Positions 1 to 10,168 of a DNA stretch of 64,000 bases are shown here, piece after piece. This stretch comes from Flavobacteriaceae bacterium. GTDB lineage: Bacteria > Bacteroidota > Bacteroidia > Flavobacteriales > Flavobacteriaceae. Below the pieces are notes generated by a model. It made no database searches. It saw only the letters and a program-made list of their open reading frames with translations, and was not told where the DNA came from. Position 1 is the stretch's first letter; the number at the start of each line of letters is the position of its first letter. Made by a program: the position numbers and the translations under genes. The stretch spans positions 1-64,000 of the forward strand of contig JAOXRU010000503.1 of assembly GCA_025800395.1 (NCBI GenBank), given 5' to 3'.

Positions 1-640
1 GTTTAGATTCCCACCAGTCTAGTTCTGTAATTTTATCTACAGAAATTCCCCAGGCCTCTAAGTGTACCCCAACGCCTAGCGGAAGATAGAAATGGGTTAC
101 TTTATCTTTTAACTGCAGCACGGTTTCATAGTCTAAATGATCGTAATGGTCATGCGATATTAAAACAGCATCTATAGGGGGTAAATCTGCTATTTCAATA
201 GGATTATTTTTATTAAACCTCTTGCCTCCTAACCAAGGATGTGGTGCAGCTACTTTGCTAAACACTGGGTCTAAAAGAATATTCTTATCATTAATCTGTA
301 ACCAAAAACTCGAATGGCCTAACCATAATAGTCGGGGCTCTGAATCACTAGAACTATAAGAAGATGCCTGTAAAGAAGGAACAGAGATATCTTTTTTAGG
401 TCTACCTTCTTCTACCTTTGTGAAAAAGAATTTTCTAGCTATAGTAAGGGTTTCAGAAAAACTAGGATTTAAGTTTACTGCTTGTGAGTTTTTAAATGTT
501 CTATCTGTAAATTGGGGAGATTGTTTGTATGTTTTTCTTCTTTCTTCATCCACATCTCCGCCAAAAGATGGATAAAAACTAACAAATAAAATAGAACTCC
601 CAATTAAAATTAGGAGTATCCCAAGTAGCCAAAGTACCAT
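1..640 (-). CDS. MBL-fold metallohydrolase (UlaG / NAPE-PLD-like), 3' part cut by window edge
   Basis: Reverse-strand reading from ATG at 640: MVLWLLGILLILIGSSILF...LLWLGHSSFWLQI...DAVLISHDHYDHLDYETV; HxHxDH metal-binding motif and N-terminal TM helix. Confidence 0.85.
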   Translation of the reverse strand, partial: MVLWLLGILLILIGSSILFVSFYPSFGGDVDEERRKTYKQSPQFTDRTFKNSQAVNLNPSFSETLTIARKFFFTKVEEGRPKKDISVPSLQASSYSSSDSEPRLLWLGHSSFWLQINDKNILLDPVFSKVAAPHPWLGGKRFNKNNPIEIADLPPIDAVLISHDHYDHLDYETVLQLKDKVTHFYLPLGVGVHLEAWGISVDKITELDWWESK

Positions 641-786
641 ACGTTTAAGAAATTTGATCGTTTTTTTCACCCTTTTGAAATATTAAAAATCACCTTCTGG
701 ATCGAAAGGTAAAAATGCGGAATTATTTAGAATTAGAATTACACAAAATGCCGAAATACTACCAATTTTTGGATTTTTTTGTTTCT

Positions 787-1842
787 CTATCTTTTAATTA
801 AATAAATATATACTGGAAAATGATCCGAAAAACCTCCAGTATAGGAGCCACCAGCATAGCTGCGCCAAGGGTAATTTTTAAAACGACCGCGTTTGGTCAG
901 TAGAAAATCTGGAGCATAAACTCCTGCGGTATAGTATACAAGGCCAGAATCGTTGTAGGGTAAAAGGGTGTTGGTCATATACAACTGATCAAACAAATGC
1001 CACTGATCTCCATATGCCAAAGAACCAATTCCTTTTTTATACATTTTTTCCATAGGATTGTACAAAAACGGAATACTATCTTTTTGAATTTCGGATCTCG
1101 TACGAAGGGTTTTTTTAAAACTCTTATCCGTTGGATTATCATTAAAATCGCCCATGCCGATTATTTTTGCATCTGGTTTTAGCCTGCGTATAGAATCGAT
1201 AATACGCATATTGAGCAAGGCGGCTTTCTGCCTGTGTGGTGCAGTTAGTGCCTCACCGCCACGTCGAGATGGCCAATGGTTTACTATAAAGTGCAAAGGA
1301 TCCCCATCCATATAGCCACTCACTACCATTTGAAGGCGTGTTTGTTTGGTATGTCCGTCTTCATTGTGCAAAAACAGTCGGTAATATTTTACCGTTCCGG
1401 GTATAAAAACCCCTTCTTTATACAGCAATGCCACATCGATACCTCTAGCATCTGGAGAATCTTTGTGTATAAATCTATAGTATTGTCCGCGTATCAGACG
1501 CTGTTGGCTAAGGTCTTTCAATACCGATTTGTTTTCAATTTCTGCAAGTCCCAAGATATCCGGACCCGAAAAATTGTCTTTTGGACCGATATTCGCAATC
1601 ACTCTGGCCAATTGATGTAGTTTGTGATAGTATCTTCCTTTGTTCCATTGGTATTTGCCATTTGGAGTGTGGGAATCATCGGCTATATTGGCCTGATCTA
1701 TAGTGTCAAATAAATTTTCTACATTGTAAAAAGCAATCGTACGAAGCTGGGCTTCTCGTTTCTCTTGTGCCGCCAACAAACAACTTCCTAAGGCAAAATA
1801 CAGCAATAAGGGCAAGTACAGAAATGCGAATCGTTTTCTCAT
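787..1842 (-). CDS. Endonuclease/exonuclease/phosphatase family protein, secreted
   Basis: Signal peptide, FYNVENLFDT, NHWPSRRGG, GDFNDNP, FSDHFPVYI motifs of the EEP fold. Confidence 0.88.
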   Translation of the reverse strand: MRKRFAFLYLPLLLYFALGSCLLAAQEKREAQLRTIAFYNVENLFDTIDQANIADDSHTPNGKYQWNKGRYYHKLHQLARVIANIGPKDNFSGPDILGLAEIENKSVLKDLSQQRLIRGQYYRFIHKDSPDARGIDVALLYKEGVFIPGTVKYYRLFLHNEDGHTKQTRLQMVVSGYMDGDPLHFIVNHWPSRRGGEALTAPHRQKAALLNMRIIDSIRRLKPDAKIIGMGDFNDNPTDKSFKKTLRTRSEIQKDSIPFLYNPMEKMYKKGIGSLAYGDQWHLFDQLYMTNTLLPYNDSGLVYYTAGVYAPDFLLTKRGRFKNYPWRSYAGGSYTGGFSDHFPVYIYLIKR

Positions 1843-1899
1843 AGTTTCCAGCTTTGTGCAAAAATAGCTTGTATCTTCTGTAAACTAGGAAGATACTTC

Positions 1900-2429
1900 T
1901 TATAATATTAGAGCAAAATACATTATTTTCGATAAAATACCTAGTTCGAACCGACGCCATTTGTTTTCTAAGCCTTTTTTTAACCAAAGCAATTGCCCCA
2001 GATGATAATAAGCATGTTCGATGATGGCCTCTATATTTCTGGCGTAGCTTCCGTAGACTGGCTTTACAAATACACTAGTCAATTGCGCCTCCGATAAAAG
2101 AGAAACTTCCTTTGCAAGTGTTGCGCTATCCTTCAAGAGTACTTGGTGTAGCATGTCCCAGTATTGCGGATCGATTTCTGCTGTAATCTGTTTGCTATAC
2201 GCATCTTTGATAGTCAACGCGCCACCTTGCAATACACCCAATACGCCTTCCACATAATAATGATGTGAAAAACCAATTGCAGTATGTTTTTTCCTGTTGG
2301 ACCTGGGCTTGTAGCTTTTTCAAAATCTACCCCCTCCAGAGTTTTACGATAATTGGTATTGGCAATCCAGCTACCATTCAAAAACATCTCTTCTATTCTT
2401 TTAGATAGGTCCAATGCAGTTTTGTTCAT
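1900..2429 (-). pseudogene. DinB-family protein, apparently frameshifted
   Basis: Two overlapping reverse-frame ORFs (MNKTALDLSKRIEEMFLNGSWIANTNYRKTLEGV...ILQLVFHI and HHYYVEGVLGVLQGGALTIKDAYS...IIEHAYYHLGQLLWLKK) form one DinB-like protein if joined near 2265. Confidence 0.65.
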
Positions 2430-2509
2430 AGGGATATAGTTGGAAACTAAAAATAAGCTTTCTTTTTTGTTTACCAAAATACTATCTTCGTACGCAAAGC
2501 AAGGAGAAT

Positions 2510-3874
2510 ATGGCCAAAGTAAAAACCAGTTATTTTTGTCAGCACTGTGGCGCCCAATATGCCAAATGGGTGGGTCAGTGTACGAGTTGTAAAAACTGGA
2601 ATACGGTAACGGAAGAGATCTTGGAAAAACCAGATAAAACATCCTGGCAATCTTCCCCATCTTCCCCAAGCAAAAGAGCCAACAAACCCCTGCGAGTTCG
2701 CGATATAGAAGAGGGCTCCGAAATGCGACTCCATAGTCTGGATGGGGAGCTCAATCGCGTTTTGGGTGGCGGTATAGTGCCTGGTAGTTTGATCTTGCTG
2801 GGTGGCGAACCTGGAATAGGGAAAAGTACTTTGCTGTTACAAATTTCTTTGAAATTACCCTACAAAACATTGTATGTGTCCGGAGAAGAGAGTCAGAAAC
2901 AAATCAAAATGCGCGCAGAGCGTATTCATCCAGATTCCGAAACCTGTTATATCCTTACCGAAACCAAAACGCAAAATATTTTCAAGCAAGTTCAAGAATT
3001 TGAACCGGATATTCTCATCATCGATTCGATACAAACCTTGCATTCCGACCTGATAGAAAGTAGTGCAGGTAGTGTATCTCAGATTAGAGCATGTACGGCC
3101 GAGCTCATGCAATTTGCCAAGGAAACCAATACACCTGTATTGCTCATCGGACATATTACCAAGGACGGGCATATCGCTGGACCAAAAATTCTAGAGCATA
3201 TGGTAGATGTGGTGCTCCAACTAGAGGGGGATCGAAATCATATTTATCGCATCATGAGAGCCCATAAAAATCGTTTTGGCTCCACAGCCGAATTGGGCAT
3301 ATACGAAATGCTAGGCAATGGGATGCGAGAGGTGGCCAATCCATCAGAAATTCTGATTTCGGATAGTGCAGAAGATCTCAGTGGAACTGCTATTGCAGCC
3401 ACTTTGGAAGGGATGCGACCCCTGATGGTGGAAATACAAGCACTAGTAAGCACTGCGGTGTACGGCACCCCACAGCGAACTACTACTGGTTTTAATGCCA
3501 AACGATTGAATATGTTGTTGGCTGTATTGGAAAAACGCGCGGGCTTTCGTTTGGCAGCAAAAGATGTTTTTCTCAATATTACGGGGGGGATTTCTATAGA
3601 AGATCCGGCTTTGGATCTGGCTGTTGTTGCCGCCATCTTGTCCAGCAACGAAGATATGGCCATCGCCAAAGATGTGTGTTTTGCTGCTGAGGTAGGTTTG
3701 GCTGGAGAAATTAGACCGGTAACTCGTGTAGATCAGAGAATATCAGAAGCAGATAAACTTGGTTTTCAGCATATTTTTGTATCTCAACATAGCAAAATAA
3801 CCCTCAAAGACCCTAGTGTACAAGTGCATCCAGTTTCCAAAGTAGAAGAAGTAGTAGAGTGGCTCTTTGCATAA
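2510..3874 (+). CDS. radA: DNA repair protein RadA (Sms)
   Basis: N-terminal C4 zinc finger YFCQHCGAQYAKWVGQCTSCKNWNT, Walker A GGEPGIGKSTLL, KNRFGS motif, Lon-like C-terminus. Confidence 0.97.
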   Translation: MAKVKTSYFCQHCGAQYAKWVGQCTSCKNWNTVTEEILEKPDKTSWQSSPSSPSKRANKPLRVRDIEEGSEMRLHSLDGELNRVLGGGIVPGSLILLGGEPGIGKSTLLLQISLKLPYKTLYVSGEESQKQIKMRAERIHPDSETCYILTETKTQNIFKQVQEFEPDILIIDSIQTLHSDLIESSAGSVSQIRACTAELMQFAKETNTPVLLIGHITKDGHIAGPKILEHMVDVVLQLEGDRNHIYRIMRAHKNRFGSTAELGIYEMLGNGMREVANPSEILISDSAEDLSGTAIAATLEGMRPLMVEIQALVSTAVYGTPQRTTTGFNAKRLNMLLAVLEKRAGFRLAAKDVFLNITGGISIEDPALDLAVVAAILSSNEDMAIAKDVCFAAEVGLAGEIRPVTRVDQRISEADKLGFQHIFVSQHSKITLKDPSVQVHPVSKVEEVVEWLFA

Positions 3875-3954
3875 GGAAAGATGCAAGACAAAAAAAGAGA
3901 CAAGATATGATGTTCTCATTTCTTGCCTCCAGATTCTTTTGTTTTAGCACTTAC

Positions 3955-4027
3955 ACCATTTCTATTTTGAAATGCCCTTAAAAGAAAAAAGGGCTATTTA
4001 TTGGGGCGTTTTTAAACTAGAAATGGT
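3955..4027. repeat. Short terminal-inverted-repeat element (MITE/REP-like), copy 1, internally deleted
   Basis: accatttctattttgaaatgccc...gggctatttattggggcgtttttaaactagaaatggt; ends are imperfect inverted repeats; related to 18287-18479 and 54027-54172. Confidence 0.65.
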
Positions 4028-4031
4028 ATTA

Positions 4032-5069
4032 TTATGGTGCTGGGTTGGGAATTTCGTTATGAATGGCTTGTATTCCTTTCCAAATGTTTTCTCCCAAATC
4101 CAAATCCATACTAGCTATGTTTTCCTTTAGCTGTTCCATAGTGGTTGCACCAATAATATTGCTGGTTACCCATGGTTGTTGGTTTACAAAGGCTAGAGCC
4201 ATTTGTACTACGGAAATATTGTGGGCTGCTGCCAGATCTACATATTTTTGGGTAGCTACTGCCGCGGTTCCCCCATCGTATCTAGAAAATCTAGGAAATA
4301 AGGTAAGGCGTGCGCCTGCTGGTTTTTTACCGCCTAAATATTTGCCACTCAATACCCCAAATGCCAAAGGAGAGTAGGCGAGTAAGCCAATGTTTTCGCG
4401 CATGCTCATCTCAGCTAAGCCTATTTCATAGGTTCTGTTTAAAAGAGAATAAGGGTTTTGAATGCTTATCATTCTTGGTAAATCGTGATTTTTGCTTTCT
4501 TCCAAAAAGCGCATCACGCCCCATGGGGTCTCGTTGGACAGGCCTATATATCTAATTTTACCTTCCTCTATCAAACTTTTTAGGGTTTGCAATACTTGGT
4601 GTATATTGTCTTGCCAAATATCCTTGGCATCTTCTTGGTAACCTCTTTTACCAAAGTAATTGGTATTTCTTTCTGGCCAATGTAACTGGTACAGGTCTAT
4701 ATAGTCGGTTTGCAAACGACGCAAACTGCCTTCAACCGCCTCACGTATGGCCTCTGGTGCAAATCCATTGGTGCGAATATGTGCCGTATAGTCTCCATTT
4801 CCAGCTATTTTACTAGCCAATACAATTTTGTCTCTATGGCCGGTTTTTTTAAACCAAGTGCCAATGATTTCTTCTGTTTTACCATAAGTTTCTGGGCTAG
4901 CAGGAACGGCATACATCTCTGCTGTATCAAAGAAATTAATGCCTTGGTCCAAGGCGTAATCCATTTGTTTGTGTCCTTGGGCTTCGGTATTTTGATTGCC
5001 CCAAGTCATGGTGCCTAGGCATATTTTACTTACTTTAATATTGGTATGTGGCAGTGTGGTATATTTCAT
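4032..5069 (-). CDS. Aldo/keto reductase, Tas-like
   Basis: MKYTTLPHTNIKVSKICLGTMTWGNQNTEAQGHKQMDYALDQGINFFDTAEMYAVP...; resembles the Tas family of AKRs. Confidence 0.92.
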   Translation of the reverse strand: MKYTTLPHTNIKVSKICLGTMTWGNQNTEAQGHKQMDYALDQGINFFDTAEMYAVPASPETYGKTEEIIGTWFKKTGHRDKIVLASKIAGNGDYTAHIRTNGFAPEAIREAVEGSLRRLQTDYIDLYQLHWPERNTNYFGKRGYQEDAKDIWQDNIHQVLQTLKSLIEEGKIRYIGLSNETPWGVMRFLEESKNHDLPRMISIQNPYSLLNRTYEIGLAEMSMRENIGLLAYSPLAFGVLSGKYLGGKKPAGARLTLFPRFSRYDGGTAAVATQKYVDLAAAHNISVVQMALAFVNQQPWVTSNIIGATTMEQLKENIASMDLDLGENIWKGIQAIHNEIPNPAP

Positions 5070-5072
5070 GTC

Positions 5073-6035
5073 TTATTGGTTTAGTAGTTGGTTAATTTCG
5101 TCTAGTTTCGGTTCTAGAATTACTTCTATCCTTCTGTTTTTTGCTTTACCGCTTTCGCTCTCGTTACTGGCTACTGGGGCAAACTCTCCACGACCAGCCG
5201 CGGTGATATTGGAGGCCAATACAGCTTTGTTTTGCTGGAGTATTTGCACTACTGACGTAGCTCTTTTTACAGAAAGATCCCAATTGTTTTGAATAGAACC
5301 ATTGCCGCCATAAGGCACATTGTCGGTATGGCCTTCTATGAGAACAGCGATGTCTGGATTCTCTGCCAACACGCTGGCTAGTTTACCAATAGCCTGCTTT
5401 CCTTCGGGTCCAACTACCCAGCTTCCAGAGCTAAAGAGCAATTTGTTTTCCATAGAAACGTATATTTTTCCATCGCGTTGTTCTACAGTCAGTCCTTTGC
5501 CTTGGTAGTCGAGTAGGGCCTTGGAGATGGCGTTTTTTAATTGGTGCATGGCAGCATCTTTGGTAGCTATGGCTTTCTCTAGTTCTTGTATGCGATTGGC
5601 TTTGCCATCGAGCTCTTTTTTGAGACGATGTAGCTTTTGTTGCTCGGCCAACAAATTGCGCTTTTTGTCCTCCAAAGATTGAAGCAGTTCTCTATTGCGC
5701 TTGGCGTTGGTAGCCATGGCCTGAGAACTGTTCTCTTGCAGGGCACGATACGATTCTTCAAGATGCTGCATATTGCTTTTTACCGCATCGTACTCCATAC
5801 GCTGCTGCTGTTCTTGTTCTACCAAAGTTTCAAATTTACTTCGTAGCCCATTATAATCATTTTCTAGTTGATTGGATTTGGTGTCCAATTCCTGATTTTG
5901 CGTATAGAGCTGCTCTCTTTCCGATAGCAAATCGTTGTATTTGCTTTCCAAATCTTTATAGACTCCCATAGATACACAAGAGACCTGAGAATACAGCAGT
6001 ACGGCCAATCCTATTTTTATACTTGTTTTTTTCAC
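5073..6035 (-). CDS. OmpA/MotB-type peptidoglycan-associated protein with coiled coil
   Basis: N-terminal lipoprotein-like signal, long coiled coil, C-terminal VLIEGHTDNVPYGG...NWDLSVKRATSVVQIL...AAGRGEFAPVASN...NRRIEVIL OmpA motif. Confidence 0.92.
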   Translation of the reverse strand: MKKTSIKIGLAVLLYSQVSCVSMGVYKDLESKYNDLLSEREQLYTQNQELDTKSNQLENDYNGLRSKFETLVEQEQQQRMEYDAVKSNMQHLEESYRALQENSSQAMATNAKRNRELLQSLEDKKRNLLAEQQKLHRLKKELDGKANRIQELEKAIATKDAAMHQLKNAISKALLDYQGKGLTVEQRDGKIYVSMENKLLFSSGSWVVGPEGKQAIGKLASVLAENPDIAVLIEGHTDNVPYGGNGSIQNNWDLSVKRATSVVQILQQNKAVLASNITAAGRGEFAPVASNESESGKAKNRRIEVILEPKLDEINQLLNQ

Positions 6036-6072
6036 TTTTATGAGTTTTTTGTTATCCGATATACCTATTATT

Positions 6073-6855
6073 CTATGCTTGATCGAGTGTCACCCCTATA
6101 GGGCAATGATCGCTATGTTTGGCTTCTGGTAGTATATAAGCGCGTTGCATTTGATCTCTCAAATTATCGGCTACCAAACAATAATCGATACGCCAACCTT
6201 TATTGTTGTTGCGCGCATTGGCTCTATAGCTCCACCAAGAATAGTTGTGCGGTTCTTTGTTGAAATGACGGAAACTATCTGTGAAACCACTTTTCATAAA
6301 AGCATCTAGCCAAGCCCGTTCTTCGGGCAAAAATCCAGATACTTTCTTGTTGCGAACCGGATCGTGTATGTCGATGGCTTCATGACAAATATTGTAATCG
6401 CCACAGATCACCAAATTGGGTGCTTCGGTTTTGATGCTGTTGATATAAGTTTGAAAGTCATCCATGTATCGAAACTTGTGTTCCAATCGGGCAGCGTTGG
6501 TTCCCGAAGGCAAATATAAACTCATTACCGAAATGTTTTCAAAATCGAGGCGAAGGTTGCGACCTTCAAAATCCATATAATCCATTCCAGTTCCAAATAC
6601 CACCTTTTTTGGTGCGATTTTTGAAAATATGGCCACACCACTATAACCTTTTTTTTGGGCGGAATACCAATAAAGGTGTTGGTAACCTAGTTGGTCTAGC
6701 TTTTCCATAGCCTCTTGCGGAACTTGTTCTTCCATAGCTTTGATTTCTTGTAGGCAGATTACATCCGGATTGGCGCTTTCCAACCATTCCAAAAATCCTT
6801 TGTTGATTGCGGCGCGGATGCCATTAACATTGTAAGAAATGATATTCATTTTCAA
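6073..6855 (-). CDS. xth: Exodeoxyribonuclease III
   Basis: MNIISYNVNGIRAAINKGFLEWLESANPDVICLQEIKA...GDYNICHEAIDIHDP...SDHCPIGVTL. Confidence 0.93.
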   Translation of the reverse strand: MKMNIISYNVNGIRAAINKGFLEWLESANPDVICLQEIKAMEEQVPQEAMEKLDQLGYQHLYWYSAQKKGYSGVAIFSKIAPKKVVFGTGMDYMDFEGRNLRLDFENISVMSLYLPSGTNAARLEHKFRYMDDFQTYINSIKTEAPNLVICGDYNICHEAIDIHDPVRNKKVSGFLPEERAWLDAFMKSGFTDSFRHFNKEPHNYSWWSYRANARNNNKGWRIDYCLVADNLRDQMQRAYILPEAKHSDHCPIGVTLDQA

Positions 6856-6996
6856 TTTTTGTTTAAAGATAAATAAATCTGACTATTTTTATCTTCAGAA
6901 ACCAAATATTAGTATTTTGGTTTCAAATGATATTTCTCTGTTGTAGAGGCTTCCTACCAACCAAGCTTTAGTGTTAACAAAAGAAAATGAAAAGAA

Positions 6997-7542
6997 ATGA
7001 AATGTAAACTTGGTGTTTTAAGTGTATTGATGTTGCTGTCCTTTGGTTTACAAGGACAAAATAAAGCCAGAACAGAATTGCCTTGGCAGGATAAGAGACA
7101 CGAGGTGTCCTTCAATATGGGGATGATGTTGCTCAACAAATCGATTGGTTTTCAGTACGAATATTTTTTAAACAACGATACCAGTGTAGGAGGCGGTATC
7201 TATTTCAACGATGATGCGCAAAAAGATAGCGGTAGTTTTGGGCTGCACGGTAGTTTTCGTGCTTATTTTGGAGGACATCGTCGTAGTGGTTTTTTTGCGG
7301 AAGGCTATGGTATGTTTTATCAAGGAAAAGAATCTGGCAGCAATCAGACCGATTTTGTATTGCGTTTGCCCAGATCGTACGAAACCTTTGCTTTTGGACT
7401 TGGCGTCGGCAACAAATGGACGGTTCGTAGCGAACGCATGACTTTCGAAATTTTTGGCGGGGTAGGGCGCAATCTTAGCAAATTGGATTATGTTCCCAAT
7501 TTTAGCTATCGCTTAGGCGCATCCATCGGATTTAGATTGTAG
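6997..7542 (+). CDS. Small outer-membrane beta-barrel-like protein
   Basis: Signal peptide, alternating aromatic/glycine-rich strands, C-terminal YRLGASIGFRL. Confidence 0.6.
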   Translation: MKCKLGVLSVLMLLSFGLQGQNKARTELPWQDKRHEVSFNMGMMLLNKSIGFQYEYFLNNDTSVGGGIYFNDDAQKDSGSFGLHGSFRAYFGGHRRSGFFAEGYGMFYQGKESGSNQTDFVLRLPRSYETFAFGLGVGNKWTVRSERMTFEIFGGVGRNLSKLDYVPNFSYRLGASIGFRL

Positions 7543-7628
7543 TCCGTGCCAAGAAAAATGGTGATAGGATAAGAAGTAGGAGATCGTTACTTGTCTTGGC
7601 TTTAGCTAGCTCATATTTAGTACAAAAA

Positions 7629-7653
7629 AACAGCTAAGCGAGGCCTAGCTGTT
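7629..7653 (-). terminator. Intrinsic terminator of glyS
   Basis: aacagctaagc/gcctagctgtt stem (one wobble), followed on the minus strand by a T run. Confidence 0.7.
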
Positions 7654-7681
7654 CTTATTCTAATTTCTTATGCGGATCTGT

Positions 7682-9226
7682 TTACTCCATTTTTTTTAAC
7701 CAAGAACGCACATCCACAGCTTCTTTGATAATGCTGGCTAGTGTACCAATAGCAACTCGCTCTTGCTCCATGCTGTCTCTATGGCGGAGGGTTACGGTTT
7801 GGTCTTCCAAGGACTGGTGGTCTACCGTTATGCAAAATGGCGTACCAGCAGCATCTTGTCTGCGGTAGCGACGACCTACGGCATCTTTTTCATCATAAGC
7901 GATTTTGAAATCCCATTTGAGCTCCGCTTCTATTTGTTTCGCCAATTCTGGCAGACCATCTTTCTTTACCAGTGGTAAAATGGCAGCTTTGGTTGGGGCT
8001 AAAACAGCAGGTAGTTTTAAAACCGTACGGCTAGAACCGTTTTCCAATATTTCTGTTTGCAAACTATTGCTAAATACCGCCAAGAACATACGGTCCAAGC
8101 CTATAGAAGTCTCTACCACATATGGCACATAGCTTTCTTTGAGTTCCGGATCGAAGTATTGTAGTTTTTTACCAGAAAATTGTTCGTGCTGACTCAAATC
8201 AAAATCTGTACGAGAGTGAATACCTTCTAATTCTTTAAAACCGAAAGGAAATTTAAATTCGATATCCGCAGCGGCATCGGCATAATGCGCTAATTTCTCA
8301 TGGTCGTGAAAACGATAATTGTCTTCCCCCATACCAAGGCTCAAATGCCATTTGAGACGGGTTTCTTTCCATTTTTCGTACCATTCTTTTTGGGTGTTGG
8401 GGCGCACAAAAAATTGCATTTCCATTTGTTCGAATTCGCGCATTCTGAAAATAAACTGTCGGGCTACGATTTCGTTTCGAAAAGCCTTTCCTGTTTGCGC
8501 AATTCCAAAAGGGATTTTGAGACGGCTGGTTTTTTGTACATTCAAGAAATTGACAAAAATCCCCTGTGCAGTTTCTGGTCGCAAATACAAGTCCATAGCA
8601 CTATCTGCCGAAGCACCTAGCTTGGTTCCAAACATCAGATTGAACTGCTTCACTTCTGTCCAGTTTTTGGAACCAGATTCTGGACAAGCAATTCCCAATT
8701 CTTCTATTAGCGCTTTTACGTCTACCAAGTCCTCCTTTTCCAAAGATCGACCAAGGCGCTTTAGGATAGTATCTATTTTTTCTTGGTGTTGTTTTACCCT
8801 GCCATTGGTGGCCAAAAACTGCTCTTTATCAAAGTTTTCGCCAAATCTTTTTTCTGCCTTTTTTACTTCCTTTTCAATTTTTCCTTCTATTTTGGCTGCA
8901 TAATCTTCCACCAAAACATCGGCTCGATATCGCTTTTTAGAGTCTTTGTTGTCTATAAGGGGGTCGTTAAAAGCATCTACGTGCCCCGAAGCTTTCCAAG
9001 TAGTTGGGTGCATGAGTATGGCTGCATCAATGCCGACAATATTGTCGTGCAACTGTACCATAGCTTTCCACCAATAGTTTCTAATGTTGTTCTTTAGTTC
9101 AACGCCATTCTGTGCATAATCATATACTGCACTTAATCCATCATATATTTCACTAGATTGGAATATATATCCATATTCCTTTGCGTGTGAAATGACACTT
9201 TTAAACTGATCCTCTTTTTTTGCCAT
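7682..9226 (-). CDS. glyS: Glycine--tRNA ligase
   Basis: FKSVISHAKEYGYIFQSSEIYDGLSAVYDYAQNGVELKNNIRNYWWKAMV...LRPETAQGIFVNF...FRNEIVARQFIFRMREFEQMEMQFF; alpha2-type glycyl-tRNA synthetase. Confidence 0.97.
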   Translation of the reverse strand: MAKKEDQFKSVISHAKEYGYIFQSSEIYDGLSAVYDYAQNGVELKNNIRNYWWKAMVQLHDNIVGIDAAILMHPTTWKASGHVDAFNDPLIDNKDSKKRYRADVLVEDYAAKIEGKIEKEVKKAEKRFGENFDKEQFLATNGRVKQHQEKIDTILKRLGRSLEKEDLVDVKALIEELGIACPESGSKNWTEVKQFNLMFGTKLGASADSAMDLYLRPETAQGIFVNFLNVQKTSRLKIPFGIAQTGKAFRNEIVARQFIFRMREFEQMEMQFFVRPNTQKEWYEKWKETRLKWHLSLGMGEDNYRFHDHEKLAHYADAAADIEFKFPFGFKELEGIHSRTDFDLSQHEQFSGKKLQYFDPELKESYVPYVVETSIGLDRMFLAVFSNSLQTEILENGSSRTVLKLPAVLAPTKAAILPLVKKDGLPELAKQIEAELKWDFKIAYDEKDAVGRRYRRQDAAGTPFCITVDHQSLEDQTVTLRHRDSMEQERVAIGTLASIIKEAVDVRSWLKKME

Positions 9227-9262
9227 GCTGCAAAAATATATGGTTTGGGTTAAAAATCCGAT

Positions 9263-10153
9263 TTATTTTAAACGAAATGTAGTTGTGCCTAGTTTTTTGC
9301 CGCTTTCATAGATATTGAGCGTGTATGTGCCCTTGTACACCTGTTCTGGTTGAAGACTGATGTAGTCACATACTTCGATGTCTTTGCCGTTGTAGATAAG
9401 TTGGGTTTTCTTGCTACACTCGATTCCTTTGATGCTCGTGGTTGTGCCTTCGTCTGCCAGCACTTTGCCATTTTGGTCTACAAACTGTAGATATACTTGT
9501 TTGCGGATATTTGCCAAGTTGGGATTGGCTTGTATCATAAAACAGGCTCGCAATTTGGCAACGGCACTAGCTCGTACTGTACGTGCAATCTCTTTGTTGG
9601 ACTTGAGCCGAAAGGCTGTGGCTTCTACCTCTTTTATATTTAAGAAGGAACGTTTTTTTACTTCTTCTTCCAAAGCCTTTGTCTTGGCAGACAATTCTTC
9701 GGTTTTGCGATCAATTTCGCTAGAGTTTGCTTCCAAATTTGCGATCTTACTACGGTTGTCGCCAACTTGTTCTTTCAAAAAGTTGTTGTTTTTGTACAAC
9801 TCGCTGTTTTTATCTCTTAGCCATGCATATTTTTGTTGTAAACGAACAAATTCGGCCTTGAATTTCTCCAAACGATGCACTCTGTTGTTCAATCTTCCAA
9901 TCGAATCGAGCAAGACACCAATTTCTTCTTTGGAAGCTTCGAGTTCTACTACTTTAAACCGCCCCGAATTGATAAGGCTGTCTATGGTAGCTTGTTTGTT
10001 TTTTAGATCGAAAATCAGCACCTCTTTCTCTGTTTCCAGAGTTTCTATTGCATCTTTTTTACTGTGATAGAAATATCCAAACGCACCAAGCAAGCCCATG
10101 ATACCAATAGCTAGTAGTATAATTAGTGATTTTTGCTTAACTTGTTGTTTCAT
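9263..10153 (-). CDS. Membrane-anchored coiled-coil protein of unknown function
   Basis: N-terminal TM helix, long heptad-rich segment, C-terminal beta-rich domain. Confidence 0.7.
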   Translation of the reverse strand: MKQQVKQKSLIILLAIGIMGLLGAFGYFYHSKKDAIETLETEKEVLIFDLKNKQATIDSLINSGRFKVVELEASKEEIGVLLDSIGRLNNRVHRLEKFKAEFVRLQQKYAWLRDKNSELYKNNNFLKEQVGDNRSKIANLEANSSEIDRKTEELSAKTKALEEEVKKRSFLNIKEVEATAFRLKSNKEIARTVRASAVAKLRACFMIQANPNLANIRKQVYLQFVDQNGKVLADEGTTTSIKGIECSKKTQLIYNGKDIEVCDYISLQPEQVYKGTYTLNIYESGKKLGTTTFRLK

Positions 10154-10168
10154 TTTCGGTGACTCACC

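Noticed and set aside
7763-9097. Antisense ORFs opposite glyS
   Set aside because: Shadow ORFs of a conserved tRNA synthetase gene
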